Source of the DNA: Alentia gelatinosa
Taxonomy: Eukaryota > Annelida > Polychaeta > Phyllodocida > Polynoidae
NCBI GenBank assembly: GCA_950022655.1
Contig: OX465592.1
Location: 434,001 to 498,000, forward strand
Direction of reading: 5' to 3'
DNA length: 64,000 nucleotides
Shown: one piece after another, positions 23,540-36,304 of the stretch
How positions within the stretch are numbered: the first letter of the stretch is position 1
How the letters are laid out: each line of letters starts with the position of its first letter
Position numbers and translations under genes: made by a program
Notes under the pieces: model-generated
Told to the model about the DNA's origin: nothing
The model's database searches: none
Seen by the model: only the letters and a program-made list of their open reading frames with translations

Positions 23540-25026
23540 AGAGGGCCCGGAGAGGAGGTGGTGTGTGTGAACCTGTTACGGCCACCTGTGTCTCACTCTT
23601 ACAGAGGGCCCCGGAGAGGAGGAGGTGTGAGTGTACCTGTTACCGCCACCTGTGTCTCACTCTTACAGAGGGCCCGGAGAGGAGGTGTGAGTGTGTACCT
23701 GTTACCACCACCTGTGTCTCACTCTTACAGAGGGCCCGGAGAGGAGGTGGTGTGTGTGAACCTGTTACGGCCACCTGTGTCTCACTCTTACAGAGGGCCC
23801 GGAGAGGAGGTGGTGTGTGTGAACCTGTTACGGCCACCTGTGTCTCACTCTTACAGAGGGCCCGGAGAGGAGGTGGTGTGTGTGAACCTGTTACGGCCAC
23901 CTGTGTCTCACTCTTACAGAGGGCCCGGAGAGGAGGTGTGTGTGTGAACCTGTTACCGCCACCTGTGTCTCACTCTTACAGAGGGCCCGGAGAGGAGGTG
24001 TGAGTGTGAACCTGTCACCGCCACCTGTGTCTCACTCTTACAGAGGGCCCGGAGAGGAGGTGTGAGTGTGAACCTGTCACCGCCACCTGTGTCTCACTCT
24101 TACAGAGGGCCCGGAGAGGAGGTGTGAGTGTGAACCTGTCACCACCACCTGTGTCTCACTCTTACAGAGGGCCCGGAGAGGAGGTGTGAGTGGGAACCTG
24201 TTACCGCCACCTGTGTCTCACTCTTACAGAGGGCCCGGAGAGGAGGTGTGTGTGTGAACCTGTTACCGCCACCTGTGTCTCACTCTTACAGAGGGCCCGG
24301 AGAGGAGGTGTGAGTGTGAACCTGTTACCGCCACCTGTGTCTCACTCTTACAGAGGGCCCGGAGAGGAGGTGTGAGTGTGAACCTGTCACCGCCACCTGT
24401 GTCTCACTCTTACAGAGGGCCCGGAGAGGAGGTGTGAGTGTGAACCTGTCACCGCCACCTGTGTCTCACTCTTACAGAGGGCCCGGAGAGGAGGTGTGAG
24501 TGTGAACCTGTCAGCGCCACCTGTGTCTCACTCTTACAGAGGGCCCGGAGAGGAGGTGTGAGTGTGAACCTGTCACCGCCACCTGTGTCTCACTCTTACA
24601 GAGGGCCCGGAGAGGAGGTGTGAGTGTGAACCTGTCACCACCACCTGTGTCTCACTCTTACAGAGGGCCCGGAGAGGAGGTGTGAGTGTGAACCTGTCAC
24701 CGCCACCTGTGTCTCACTCTTACAGAGGGCCCGGAGAGGAGGTGTGAGTGTGAACCTGTTACCGCCACCTGTGTCTCACTCTTACAGAGGGCCCGGAGAG
24801 GAGGTGAGTGTGAAGCTGTTACCGCCACCTGTGCCTCACTCTTACAGAGGGCCCCGGAGAGGAGGTGTGTGTGTGTGTGAACCTGTCAGCGCCACCTGTG
24901 TCTCACTCTTACAGAGGGCCCGGAGAGGAGGTGTGAGTGTGAACCTGTTACCGCCACCTGTGTCTCACTCTTACAGAGGGCCCGGAGAGGAGGTGTGAGT
25001 GTGAACCTGTCACCACCACCTGTGTC
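23540..25026. repeat. 62-bp minisatellite, about 24 copies, with splice-site-like motifs
   Basis: Each unit contains CACCTGTGTCTCACTCTTAC then AGAGGGCCCGGAGAGGAGGT and GTGAGTGTGAACCTG. CTCACTCTTACAG resembles a 3' splice site, and GAG/GTGTGAGT (one unit near 24802 has a perfect GAG/GTGAGT) resembles a 5' splice site. They bracket a purine-rich 16-nt stretch in nearly every copy. Long frames here arise from the repeat. Confidence 0.96.
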
Positions 25027-25352
25027 CCCCTCTCCGTCCAGACTGCTGACTCAGCACTCTCAGAATCTATCTCATACCAGGCTGACCCCCTCCCCCCAAC
25101 CCTACTCCATACGAGTTCACCTTTAGTGAAATATGCGAACTGGCGCTTCTTGTTTTTTGTCAGAGAGATTTACATCACCTTTGCAGGATGTTTTCACAGT
25201 AGATTCTTGTCAGGTTCAGGAAATATCTAGCGCTTTTCTTCTCTTCTTCTTGGATAGATGACTTGAGTGTAGCACCAGTGGTCAGCGTGTGTGGTTCTGT
25301 TAGCCACCTAACACGGAGTCCCTGTGCTAAACACATATCGCCTACAGATCTC

Positions 25353-27099
25353 TACGTGACGACTGTAGATCATCTATATAGCCAATAGTCGTCAGGTGGT
25401 GCTCTAACCCGGCGTTTACACTAGACGACTAAAACATGATGACTGTAGATCGTCAGGCCAATAGTCGTCAGGTGGTGCCCTAACCCGGCGTTTACACTAG
25501 ACGACTAAAACATGACGACTGTAGATCGTCTATATAGCCAATAGTCGTCAGGTGGTGCTCTAACCCGGCGTTTACACTAGACGACTAAAACATGATGACT
25601 GTAGATCGTCAGGCCAATAGTCGTCAGGTGGTGCCCTAACCCGGCGTTTACACTAGACGACTAAAACGTGATGACTGTAGATCGTCTATATAGCCAATAG
25701 TCGTCATGTGGTGCCCTAACCCGGCGTTTACACTAGACGACTAAAACGTGACGACTGTAGATCGTCTAGCCAATAGTCGTCAGGTGGTGCCCTAACCGGG
25801 CATTTACACTAGATGACTTAATACGTGACGACTGTAGATCGTCTAGCCAATAGTCGTCATGTGGTGCTCTAACCGGGCGTTTACATTAGACGACTTAATA
25901 CGTGATGACTGTAGATCGTCTAGCCAATAGTCTTCAGGTGGTGCTCTAACCTGGCGTTTACACTAGACGACTAAAAACGTGACGACTGTAGATCGTCTAG
26001 CCAATAGTCGTCAGGTGGTGCTCTAACCTGGCGTTTACACTAGACGACTAGAACGTGACGACTGTAGATCGTCTAGCCAATAGTTGTCATGTGGTGCTCT
26101 AACCGGGCGTTTACACTCGACGACTTAATACGTGACGACTGTAGATCGTCTAGCCAATAGTTGTCATGTGGTGCTCTAACCGGGCATTTACACTAGATGA
26201 CTTAATACGTGACGACTGTAGATCGTCTAGCCAATAGTCGTCATGTGGTGCTCTAACCGGGCGTTTACACTCGACGACTTAATACGTGACGACTGTAGAT
26301 CGTCTAGCCAATAGTTGTCATGTGGTGCTCTAACCGGGCGTTTACACTAGACGACTTAATACGTGACGACTGTAGATCGTCTAGCCAATAGTTGTCATGT
26401 GGTGCTCTAACCAGGCATTTACACTAGATGACTTAATATGTGACGACTGTAGATCATCTAGCCAATAGTTGTCATGTGGTGCTCTAACCGGGCGTTTACA
26501 CTAGACGACTTAATACGTGACGACTGTAGATCGTCTAGCCAATAGTCATCAGGTGGTGCTCTAACCTGGCGTTTACATTAGACGACTTAATACGTGACGA
26601 CTGTAGATCGTCTAGCCAATAGTCGTCATGTGGTGCTCTAACCGGGCGTTTACACTAGACGACTTAATACGTGACGACTGTAGATCGTCTAGTCAATAGT
26701 CGTCAGGTGGTGCCCTAACCCAGCGTTTACACTAGACGACTTAAAACATGACGACTGTAGATCGTCTAGCCAATAGTCGTCATGTGGTGCTCTAAGCGGG
26801 CGTTTACACTAGACGACTAAAAACGTCATGACTGTAGATCGTCTAGCCAATAGTCGTCAGGTGGTGCCCTAACCCGGCGTTTACACTAGATGACTAAAAA
26901 CGTGACGACTGTAGATCGTCTAGCCAATAGTCGTCAGGTGGTGCTCTAACTCGGCGTTTACACTTGACGACTGAAAACGTGACGACTGTAGATCGTCTGG
27001 CCAATAGTCATCAGGTGGTGCCCTAACCCGGCGTTTACACTAGACGACTAAAAACGTGATGACTGTAGATCGTCTAGCCAATAGTCGTCAGGTGGTGCT
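25353..27099. repeat. 76-bp satellite derived from a MITE family, about 23 copies
   Basis: The unit blocks are GGCGTTTACACTAGACGACT, GACGACTGTAGATCGTC and AGTCGTCAGGTGGTGCTCTA. Unit length is 75-77 bp. The same sequence forms 33965-35501 and appears singly at 14060-14470, 35640-36085, about 44788 and 62370. Early units differ (TATATAGCCAATAG) from later ones. Confidence 0.96.
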
Positions 27100-27600
27100 T
27101 GATTAATATTGGGAACTCGCTCTCCATGCCCCTACAAGTATTACAGTCCATTCTCCATGGTCTATATCCTGTGTGTCGTCCATTCTTATAGTGTGTATAA
27201 AGGTGAAATGAATACAGAAAGCAACTCCTTTTGATCAAAGTCGATGTTCTCCAACTCATTTGAATGCTACGTGATATTCACTCGACTGTCGTCTCATTCA
27301 TATCACTCCACATCAAACTCGTGGAGAATGATGACTCTGTCTAAAACTTGGTTTCTTCTTTAGTATACATTTTGATAATAAATGATCTAATCTCATTTAT
27401 AATAATAAACATAGTTAACTGCAGTTGGCTGACAGTGGGCAGGGTGAGTTGAGTCGATGAAGAACGTGTTTGGGTGATTGTACTTTGTCCTGTATTTACA
27501 CTTGAATGATAAAAACAGACCCTGACTCGTGTGTTGACACTGACAGCGCCATGCTGCCTCCAGCCGCTTTTTAGCACCGACTCTGGCCGAGTGATTAGCA
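27100..27600. other. No gene seen
   Basis: Mixed DNA with no supported coding region, RNA gene or repeat. Confidence 0.4.
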
Positions 27601-27830
27601 GGACCGTGTAGAGGATATCACGTGCCCGCACGCCGCCCGCCACCGTCACGCCCCTAGCGGCGGCCCTCCAGCCCCTCCTTCCGCCCCCTCCCCTCTCATT
27701 GTGCGGCTCAGGACTCGGGACGCCCGCGGAAATGAAATCGAGGCTCGTCCAACATGGCGGCGCCCAGGAGCAGCGTCCTCTCGCACGGCGCGTGATCTCG
27801 CGCGAGTTAACGTTATTCTCGTCCTGCTCT
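27600..27830 (+). promoter_or_regulatory. Candidate CpG-rich promoter with YY1 site
   Basis: This stretch is much richer in CG than its surroundings. It includes CCGCCCCCTCCCCTC and CAACATGGCGGCGCCC (27749-27764), a strong match to the YY1 element often found at animal start sites. A short frame opens at that ATG but stops after 14 codons, so if this is a promoter the gene is not identifiable here. Confidence 0.35.
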
Positions 27831-28660
27831 GGTATCTGCGTGCGGGGAGTTACAGAGTGTATCTCGAGTACGGTTCACCAGGCACAGCCTCCTACAGAAA
27901 ACCCTATTCCTCATCAATTCTCCATTTTATCTCACCCCAGGTACAAGTTTAGCCCCAGGAATAGCATAGAAGAAATGTATGCAACGATCACCCACTTGAG
28001 GGCATATCGGATGATTTGCCTTGAAATGTAAATTGGACTTATGAAATAAAAATAGGGGGTCACCATGCTAAATTTTAGAGATTGATATTGTGATATTATC
28101 ATAATAGAATATATAGACATTCTATGAAGTTGCTTTTCACATAACTCGACAAAACTTTATATTTACTCAGTTGGAATTAAAATGAATCCAAAGGAACCAG
28201 TTGGTACTGATAATGGACAATATTTAAAAATCTCTAGGTGGCGCCACTGTGTATTGTAGGATCATCCACTTAAAGTGACAATACTACGCCATGGTCATGG
28301 GCAAAACATCAACATGGAAAGTTAAGCGTTGCACACACCAACGCTCATTCTGGTCCTGATAGGCCTTACGATTGACTTCCCGACTGGAATGAAATTTCAT
28401 CGGGACGTCAGACAAACTCGTGGCAGTGGACCGTGTTTCTACGATTGACTCTGTGATAGCCCACAATTGGCTACCACGATTGGATACCATCTAAAACCCA
28501 GCTCCAAGTTGAATTATTTATAAGATGATGATCTGAGACCTTTAACTATAATCAAATTTCACCATATTTACATGGGAGAATTATCGTTATATATTCGACA
28601 TATTTTGAAAAATGTTCATTATTTTCTGTTGATTATTTCATATGTTTTACTGGTTTCCTA
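27831..28660. other. No confirmed gene; dispersed repeat copy
   Basis: 28150-28265 matches 63240-63367 in the same orientation (TATATTTACTCA, GTGGCGCCACTGTG). A minus-strand frame at 28284-28490 (68 codons, ATG start) is unrecognised. Confidence 0.45.
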
Positions 28661-28741
28661 ATGTGTATCGGTATGTATCGGTGTGTATCGGTGTGTATCG
28701 GCGTATATCGGCGTGTATCGGCGTGAATCGGTGTGTATCGG
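28661..28741. repeat. 10-bp tandem repeat, 8 copies
   Basis: Units of GTGTATCGGT with GTA and GCG variants. Confidence 0.95.
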
Positions 28742-28965
28742 GAGCCCTATGGAACCACACCCCTACAATCCCGATCATTGCCCAACACCCATGAAAATTG
28801 TTCTGTTTCTTCTTTTATGCCAAATCCAATGAAAAAAGGTTCCAGAAATGAGTTCATTTCCGAACCTGTACTTTTTTGGAGGTTGGAGTTTCAGCTTACA
28901 ACTTAATGCTGCTGTCTGAAACGTCGTCGAGAATTTCACAACATGAACTTCTAAAAGTCCATAGC

Positions 28966-29060
28966 ACACTGTACGATCTCAGAACGTAAATGTTCCGTTA
29001 TCAGCGACAGAAGAAGGATCTCCGTCTCAGGCGAGGCCTCAACACGGTTTTCTTGTTCCG
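28966..29060 (+). repeat. Dispersed repeat, partial copy of the 48.4 kb family
   Basis: CACACTGTACGATCTCAGAA, CGTTATCAGCGACA and CTCAGGCGAGGC occur in the same order as the core at 48418-48500 and 15110-15190. Confidence 0.6.
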
Positions 29061-29335
29061 CCGCCAAAACAAGAAACGGGAAGCGTGAATGACGCAGATG
29101 TCAGTCGATCGGCCGTGACAAATACGGGTTTGATCACGCGACCGGCCGCTTTCAGTTGGTCGGTGATCAGAGGGCTCTATTTATAGATGGTCACTTACTG
29201 ATAACACAGAAACAGGATGATACGCTTTGTCGTATCAACTCCTTGTGCACATAGTTTTATTAGTTCTGAAATAAATGTTGAAAACTTTGAGAGAATATTA
29301 GGATCTGATTGAGAAATATTTACAGATTCTGTTTA

Positions 29336-29640
29336 GAGCGTGCCTGCCCGATATACGGTGCTTAAAGGTTAGAGTGCTCACATACAGACTTGCAGCTTGC
29401 AGCAAAACACTATCCTTCACTATCTGCGTGCTGTTTACTGTGATAGTGTGAAAGGAGCAGGGTGCCAGTGTCAGAGGGTCTTACAGGTCTGTCCAGCTGA
29501 CCAGGACTTATCGATTGACACCAAAATACCAGATTGACTCACTGATGCTTGATATGTTTGGATCCGAGACTCAGGCAGTTGCAGAATGGGCAAAGTGACT
29601 GCATGCAAGTGGGTTTCAGAAAATAACCCACAGACTGAAT
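29336..29640 (+). repeat. Dispersed repeat, direct copy at 55490-55815
   Basis: Aligned blocks over about 300 bp include CACTATCTGCGTGCT, AGGAGCAGGGTGCCAGTGTC, CTTGATATGTTTGGATCC, GACTCAGGCAGTT and AGACTGAATGT. Neither copy has a long frame. Structure and class are unknown. Confidence 0.8.
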
Positions 29641-30293
29641 GTGTATTTTAATCTTTTCGGGACCTCCGTTGTTCTGAGGTCTCGTTCAAGAGTCTCAAAT
29701 TTTCAGAAGTAGGAGAAAGAAATGTCGGTAGACTGAATATATATACAAAACCTTTCCTTTTTTCATTTATAATTACACTCCCATTCATCGATAAGGAACA
29801 TGCCAGTTGATCCTGGTTTATCATTGTACCGACGACCGCCGATAGACGAAGGCAGTTTGTCAATAAACTTTTATTGAATAAAAGAAAAAAGAAATCTTCA
29901 CCATTGTCGGTTCACCTTTCTGCCACTGTTTAATGCGGGTAATAGCAGGCAGCACGGCCTGGTGTCAGGCCGTTTGACATCAGCAGATTGCTACTGGGAC
30001 CTTTACCGGCTGATATTTGCTCTGCAGACCATTGCCGTAGAGACATCTACCCGCAGGTCGATTGTCGCCGACTGATGGAGGGCCGCCAGGACCTGACCGG
30101 GCCCGGTAAGAACCCCATGTCGGTCACACGGCCTCCACCCTCTCCTTCATCCCTCACGTCGCCATTGAATCAATCCATAATTTCCTGAATCAACGTGACT
30201 GTGGCCTTGACGGTTCCCGGGAAACAGGTCTGGGAGCTGCCAAATGTCAAGTAGGTGAGAGGGAGGTAGAATGGGGGTCGGAGCCGGTAAGCG
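29641..30293. other. No gene seen
   Basis: Short frames only. No RNA gene or repeat recognised. Confidence 0.4.
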
Positions 30294-31158
30294 CGGCTAG
30301 AGAGAGGCTCAGGGGACCAGTGTGTACAGCTAGAGAGAGGCGCAGGGGACCAGTGTGAGCGGCTAGAGAGAGGCGCAGAGAGCCAGTGTGAGCGGCTAGA
30401 GAGAGGCGCAGAGAGCCAGTGTGTACAGCTAGAGAGAGGCGCAGAGAGCCAGTGTGTACAGCTAGAGAGAGGCGCAGAGAGCCAGTGTGTACAGCTAGAG
30501 AGAGGCGCAGAGAGCCAGTGTGTACAGCTAGAGAGAGGCGCAGAGAGCCAGTGTGTACAGCTAGAGAGAGGCGCAGGGGACCAGTGTGAGCGACTAGAGA
30601 GAGGCGCAGAGAGCCAGTGTGAGCGGCTAGAGAGAGGCGCAGAGAGCCAGTGTGAGCGGCTAGAGAGAGGCGCAGAGAGCCAGTGTGTACAGCTAGAGAG
30701 AGGCGCAGAGAGCCAGTGTGTACAGCTAGAGAGAGGCGCAGGGGACCAGTGTGAGCGGCTAGAGAGAGGCGCAGAGGGCCAGTGTGTACAGCTAGAGAGA
30801 GGCGCAGAGAGCCAGTGTGTACAGCTAGAGAGAGGCGCAGGGGACCAGTGTGAGCGACTAGAGAGAGGCGCAGAGAGCCAGTGTGAGCGGCTAGAGAGAG
30901 GCGCAGGGGACCAGTGTGAGCGGCTAGAGAGAGGCGCAGGGGACCAGTGTGAGCGGCTAGAGAGAGGCGCAGAGAGCCAGTGTGAGCGGCTAGAGAGAGG
31001 CGCAGGGGACCAGTGTGAGCGGCTAGAGAGAGGCGCAGGGGACCAGTGTGTACAGCTAGAGAGAGGCGCAGGGGACCAGTGTGAGCGGCTAGAGAGAGGC
31101 GCAGAGAGCCAGTGTGTACAGCTAGAGAGAGGCGCAGGGGACCAGTGTGAGCGGCTAG
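30294..31158. repeat. 33-bp minisatellite, about 26 copies
   Basis: The unit joins GGCTAGAGAGAGGCGCAGAG and AGCCAGTGTGAGC. Two sites vary in blocks: AGAGAGCC versus AGGGGACC, and GTGAGCGG versus GTGTACAG. Two minus-strand frames stay open through the array (11-residue repeats such as SAPLSSRSHWL), as expected for a stop-free 33-bp unit; not called as genes. Confidence 0.96.
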
Positions 31159-31224
31159 CACACTGACAGTTGATTATCCTGGTCAAAGATTCCTCCTGAA
31201 TTAACATTAAATGTACCACATGGA

Positions 31225-32925
31225 TCATACAATCTGTCCTCCCCGTCATATTGATATTATCTCTAGTCTGTAGACGTGTACTTCATACAATCTGTCCTCC
31301 CGTCATATTGATATTATCTCTAGTCTGTAGACGTGTACTTCATACAATCTGTCCTCCCTGTCATATAGATATTATCTCTAGTCTGTAGACGTGTACTTCA
31401 TACAATCTGTCCTACCCCGTCATATTGATATTATCTCTAGTCTGTAGACATGTACTTCATACAATCTGTCCTCCCCGTCATATTGATATTATCTCTAGTC
31501 TGTAGACGTGTACTTCATACAATCTGTCCTCCCGTCATATAGATATTATCTCTAGTCTGTAGACGTGTACTTCATACAATCTGTCCTCCCGTCATATTGA
31601 TATTATCTCTAGTCTATGAGTACTTCATACAATCTGTCCTACCCGTCATATTGATATTATCTCTAGTCTATGAGTACTTCATACAATCTGTCCTCCCCGT
31701 CATATAGATATTATCTCTAATCTGTAGACGTGTACTTTGTACAATCTGTCCTCCCCGTCATATTGATATTATCTCTAGTCTGTAGACGTGTACTTCATAC
31801 AATCTGTCCTCCCGTCATATGGATATTATCTCTAGTCTGTAGACGAGTACTTCATACAATCTGTCCTACCCCGTCATATTGATATTATCTCTAGTCTGTA
31901 GACATGTACTTCATACAATCTGTCCTCCCCGTCATATTGATATTATCTCTAGTCTGTAGACATGTACTTCATACAATCTGTCCTACCCCGTCATATTGAT
32001 ATTATCTCTAGTCTGTAGACGTGTACTTCATACAATCTGTCCTACCCGTCATATTGATATTATCTCTAGTCTGTAGACGAGTACTTCATACAATCTGTCC
32101 TCCCGTCATATTGATATTATCTCTAGTCTGTAGACGAGTACTTCATACAATCTGTCCTACCCGTCATATTGATATTATCTCTAGTCTGTAGACGAGTACT
32201 TCATACAATCTGTCCTACCCGTCATATTGATATTATCTCTAGTCTATGAGTACTTCATACAATCTGTCCTCCCGTCATATAGATATTATCTCTAATCTGT
32301 AGACGTGTACTTCATACAATCTGTCCTCCCGTCATATTGATATTATCTCTAGTCTGTAGACGTGTACTTCATACAATCTGTCCTACCCGTCATATTGATA
32401 TTATCTCTAGTCTATGAGTACTTCATACAATCTGTCCTCCCGTCATATAGATATTATCTCTAGTCTGTAGACGTGTACTTCATACAATCTGTCCTACCCG
32501 TCATATTGATATTATCTCTAGTCTATGAGTACTTCATACAATCTGTCCTACCCGTCATATTGATATTATCTCTAGTCTGTAGACGAGTACTTCATACAAT
32601 CTGTCCTCCCGTCATATAGATATTATCTCTAGTCTGTAGACGTGTACTTCATACAATCTGTCCTACCCGTCATATTGATATCCTCTCTAGTCTGTAGACG
32701 TGTACTTCATACAATCTGTCCTCCCGTCATATTGATATCCTCTCTAGTCTGTAGACGTGTACTTCATACAATCTGTCCTACCCGTCATATTGATATCATC
32801 TCTAGTCTGTAGACGTGTACTTCATACAATCTGTCCTACCCGTCATATTGATATCATCTCTAGTCTGTAGACGTGTACTTCATACAATCTGTCCTCCCGT
32901 CTCATAGATATCCTCTCTAGTATGT
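31225..32925. repeat. 57-58-bp minisatellite, about 29 copies
   Basis: Unit blocks are CATACAATCTGTCCTCCCGT, CATATTGATATTATCTCTAG and TCTGTAGACGTGTACTT. A shorter unit (TCTATGAGTACTTC) is scattered through it. Units at the right end have GATATCCTCTC or GATATCATCTC instead of GATATTATCTC, showing a local variant spread. Confidence 0.96.
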
Positions 32926-33084
32926 ACGCCGTGTAGAAGCTAGTTGTGTGATCAGACTTCTCCGTGTTACACAGACGGCCAGCCTGGTTCCCGGCCGGGA
33001 CTGAGTCTGATGAAGTTAGGCAAATAGAGGCTGAGAGCCTGCAGATACCTGAGTGGTCGTCATGGCCGCTCGCCCGCTCCTCCA

Positions 33085-33216
33085 CCCAGTTCCCCCGCTC
33101 CCCCGCTCCCCCCACTACCCCGCTCCCCCGATCCCCGCTCCCCCGCTCCCCCGCTCCCCCGCTCCCCCGCTCCCCCGCTCCCCCGTTCCCCCCGCTCCCC
33201 CGCTCCCCCCGCTCCC
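33085..33216. repeat. 8-bp C-rich tandem repeat
   Basis: About 15 copies of CCCCGCTC with CCCACTAC and CCCGATCC variants. The minus strand is G-rich with spaced GGGG runs. Confidence 0.93.
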
Positions 33217-33964
33217 CAGAGACCGGCCGTTTAATGCTCCGCATCTCAGATGAACACAGATATGACTTTAACCTCCCCGGGGACCTCAGTTGTGAACATT
33301 GTGCGTAATTTCTGAAGACGTGACTGTCATTCGGTCGTTCGTATGAGAATGTAGGTAAACCACCTCTCACTCCGAGCAGACGAGAAAAACACCAGACGAT
33401 CATTTCCCGCGGGACTTATTTTAATGGCGGGAATATAACGGCGGCAAATCAGTCGTGAGCGCGGTCTAATCTCTGATGGCATCGGCGCACCAGGTGCACA
33501 GCGGCTCCCCATTATCGCTCAGGGGCACAGATGCTCTTATTATCGCTCAGTGGCACAGATGCTCCTATTATCGCCACGCTTGGCCACTCCCGTCCAATTA
33601 ATAACAGTGTTCAGGCATCACTGGAGATGTAATTGATACAGGGCCGATGGGAAAAACGAGCTTAAAACATCCGTAAACGATGTTTAAAATGAAGCCGTTT
33701 TAAGAGATGTCCCAACGTCCCAGGATACCTCCGCCGTCCCCACTGCACGCTCAAACACAGTTTGCCGCTTTGGAAAGACATAATGTTGTATTTGTCAGTG
33801 GACCTTTTTTTCTTGCGGCAGAGGGCTATATTTAATTGATCTCAGCAGCCGACATTTTGCACGTTTTGGCGGGAACGGCACCTGTTAAAAGTGCGCATGT
33901 GCGTGGTATGCGCTCTCCAGACACATGTTGCATTATACATGGCTTTTGACAGTGGTCTTACTTA
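33217..33964. other. No gene seen
   Basis: 33515-33565 holds a short duplication (TTATCGCTCAGGGGCACAGA). No supported coding region. Confidence 0.4.
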
Positions 33965-35501
33965 CCTGGCGTTTCCACTAGACGACTAAAAACGTGGCGA
34001 CTAGATCGTCAGCCAGTAGTCGGCAGGTGGTGCTCTAATCTGGCGTTTACACTAGACGACTAAAAACGTGGCGACTAGATCGTCAGCCAGTAGTCGGCAG
34101 GTGGTGCTCTAACCTGGCGTTTACACTAGACGACTAAAAACGTGGCGACTAGATCGTCAGCCAGTAGTCGGCAGGTGGTGCCCTAACCTGGCGTTTACAC
34201 TAGACGACTAAAAACGTGGCGACTAGATCGTCAGCCAGTAGTCGGCAGGTGGTGCTCTAACCTGGCGTTTACACTAGACAACTAAAAAAGTGGCGACTAG
34301 ATCGTCAGCCAGTAGTCGGCAGGTGGTGCCCTAACCTGGCGTTTACACTAGACGACTAAAAACGTGGCGACTAGATCGTCAGCCAGTAGTCGGCAGGTGG
34401 TGCTCTAATCTGGCGTTTACACTGGACGACTAAAAACGTGGCGACTGTAGATGGTCAGGCCAATAGTCATCAGGTGGTGCCCTGACCCGGCGTTTACACT
34501 AGACGACTAAAAACGTGGCGACTAGATCGTCAGCCAGTAGTCGGCAGGTGGTGCTCTAATCTGGCGTTTACACTGGACGACTAAAAACGTGGCGACTGTA
34601 GATGGTCAGGCCAATAGTCATCAGGTGGTGCCCTGACCCGGCGTTTACACTAGACAACTGAATATGTGGCGACTGTATATTGTCTAGCCAATAGTCGTCA
34701 TGTGGTGCTCTAACCTGGCGTTTACACTAGATGACTAAAAATGTGATGACTGTAGATCATCAAGCCAATAGTCGTCAGGTGGTGCCCTGACCCGGCGTTT
34801 ACACTATACAACTGAATATGTGGCGCCTGTATATTGTCTAGCCAATAGTCGTCATGTGGTGCTCTAACCTGGCGTTTACACTAGATGACTAAAAATGTGA
34901 TGACTGTAGATCATCAAGCCAATAGTCGTCAGGTGGTGCCCTGACCCGGCGTTTACACTATACAACTGAATATGTGGCGACTGTATATTGTCTAGCCAAT
35001 AGTCGTCATGTGGTGCTCTAACCTGGCGTTTACACTAGATGACTAAAAATGTGATGACTGTAGATCATCAAGCCAATAGTCGTCAGGTGGTGCCCTATCC
35101 CGGCGTTTACACTAGACGACTAAATACATGGCAACTGTAGATTGTCAAGCCTGCGTTTACACCAGATGACTCAATATGTGGCAACTGTAGATTATCTAGC
35201 CAATAGTCGTCAGGTGGTGCCCTATCCCGGCGTTTACACTAGACAACTAAAACATGACGACTGTAGATCGTCTGGCCAATAGTCGTCAGGTGGTGCTCTA
35301 ACCTGGCGTTTACACTAGATGACTAAAAATGTGATGACTGTAGATCATCAAGCCAATAGTCGTCAGGTGGTGCCCTATCCCGGCGTTTACACTAGACGAC
35401 TAAATACATGGCAACTGTAGATTGTCAAGCCTGCGTTTACACCAGATGACTCAATATGTGGCAACTGTAGATTATCTAGCCAATAATCGTCAGGTGGTGC
35501 T
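33965..35501. repeat. 75-bp satellite, same family as 25.4 kb, about 20 copies
   Basis: GGCGTTTACACTAGACGACT recurs every 74-77 bp. The left half has GGCGACTAGATCGTCAGCC and AGTAGTCGGCAGGTGG, forms absent from the 25.4 kb array. The right half mixes units with ATGTGATGACTGTAGATCAT and GTGGCGACTGTATATTGTC in an alternating two-unit order. Confidence 0.96.
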
Positions 35502-35639
35502 CGATTAGTGAATCTTCACAGCAAACGTCATCGACCCTAGAAGGTACTCGAGCATTTATATTGGACGACCTTTCACAGAATCGCCGCTTGTCTAGATGAC
35601 TGAATCAAACTGGCTAGAAATAGGTTTGGCATCAGAGCA

Positions 35640-36085
35640 TGTCCAATATAAAGTCATCAGGTGTTGTGGAATTGTGTTATCTGAGATAATCAGATGATCT
35701 ACAGTCGCCAAATGCTTGGCGTTTACACGAGACGATTTTAACCTTTTACAGCTGAAAGTTGTCAGGTGATGTTAAATTAAAAAATCGCAGCTTATAATGG
35801 TCTGGTGTAAACGCTGGGTAAGTCTATATAGATCATAGGCGGCGGTTCTTAAATTCAGCACCACCTGACGACTTTCAGCCATAAAAGACTAAAAATCATC
35901 TATAGTGTAAACGCCAAGCACATGGCGACTGCAGATCGTCATGTGCAGATTGATCCCAGCAGCCAACATTTTGCACGTTTTGGCGTCCAATGTAAACGCC
36001 AGGTTAGAGCACCACCTGACGACTATTTGGCCTGACGATCTACAGTCGCCACGTATCCAGTCGTCCCGTGTAAACGCCGTTCGGG
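35640..36085. mobile_element. MITE copies of the satellite family
   Basis: 35718-35815 starts TTGGCGTTTACACGAGACGA and ends TGGTCTGGTGTAAACGC, giving inverted termini around an AT-rich centre. Inverted single units follow (AGCACCACCTGACGACT, GTGTAAACGCC) up to 36085. Confidence 0.65.
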
Positions 36086-36304
36086 TCTAGAGCCGTCATA
36101 AATAACCTGCACGCTCCATTAAGCGGCACGCTCGACGTGGAGTGTCTGCTGGTAACGCGTCGCCACCACGAACCTGTCAGGTCGGCATGCCCGCCGCACC
36201 AAGTCCCGCTAGGAGGCAGTACGTGCCTCTGTTAACGGCGAAACAGGCGCCGTGTAGACGCACCATCAAGTGGACCTCTCCACTCAGTGAGCGCTACACT
36301 CCGG

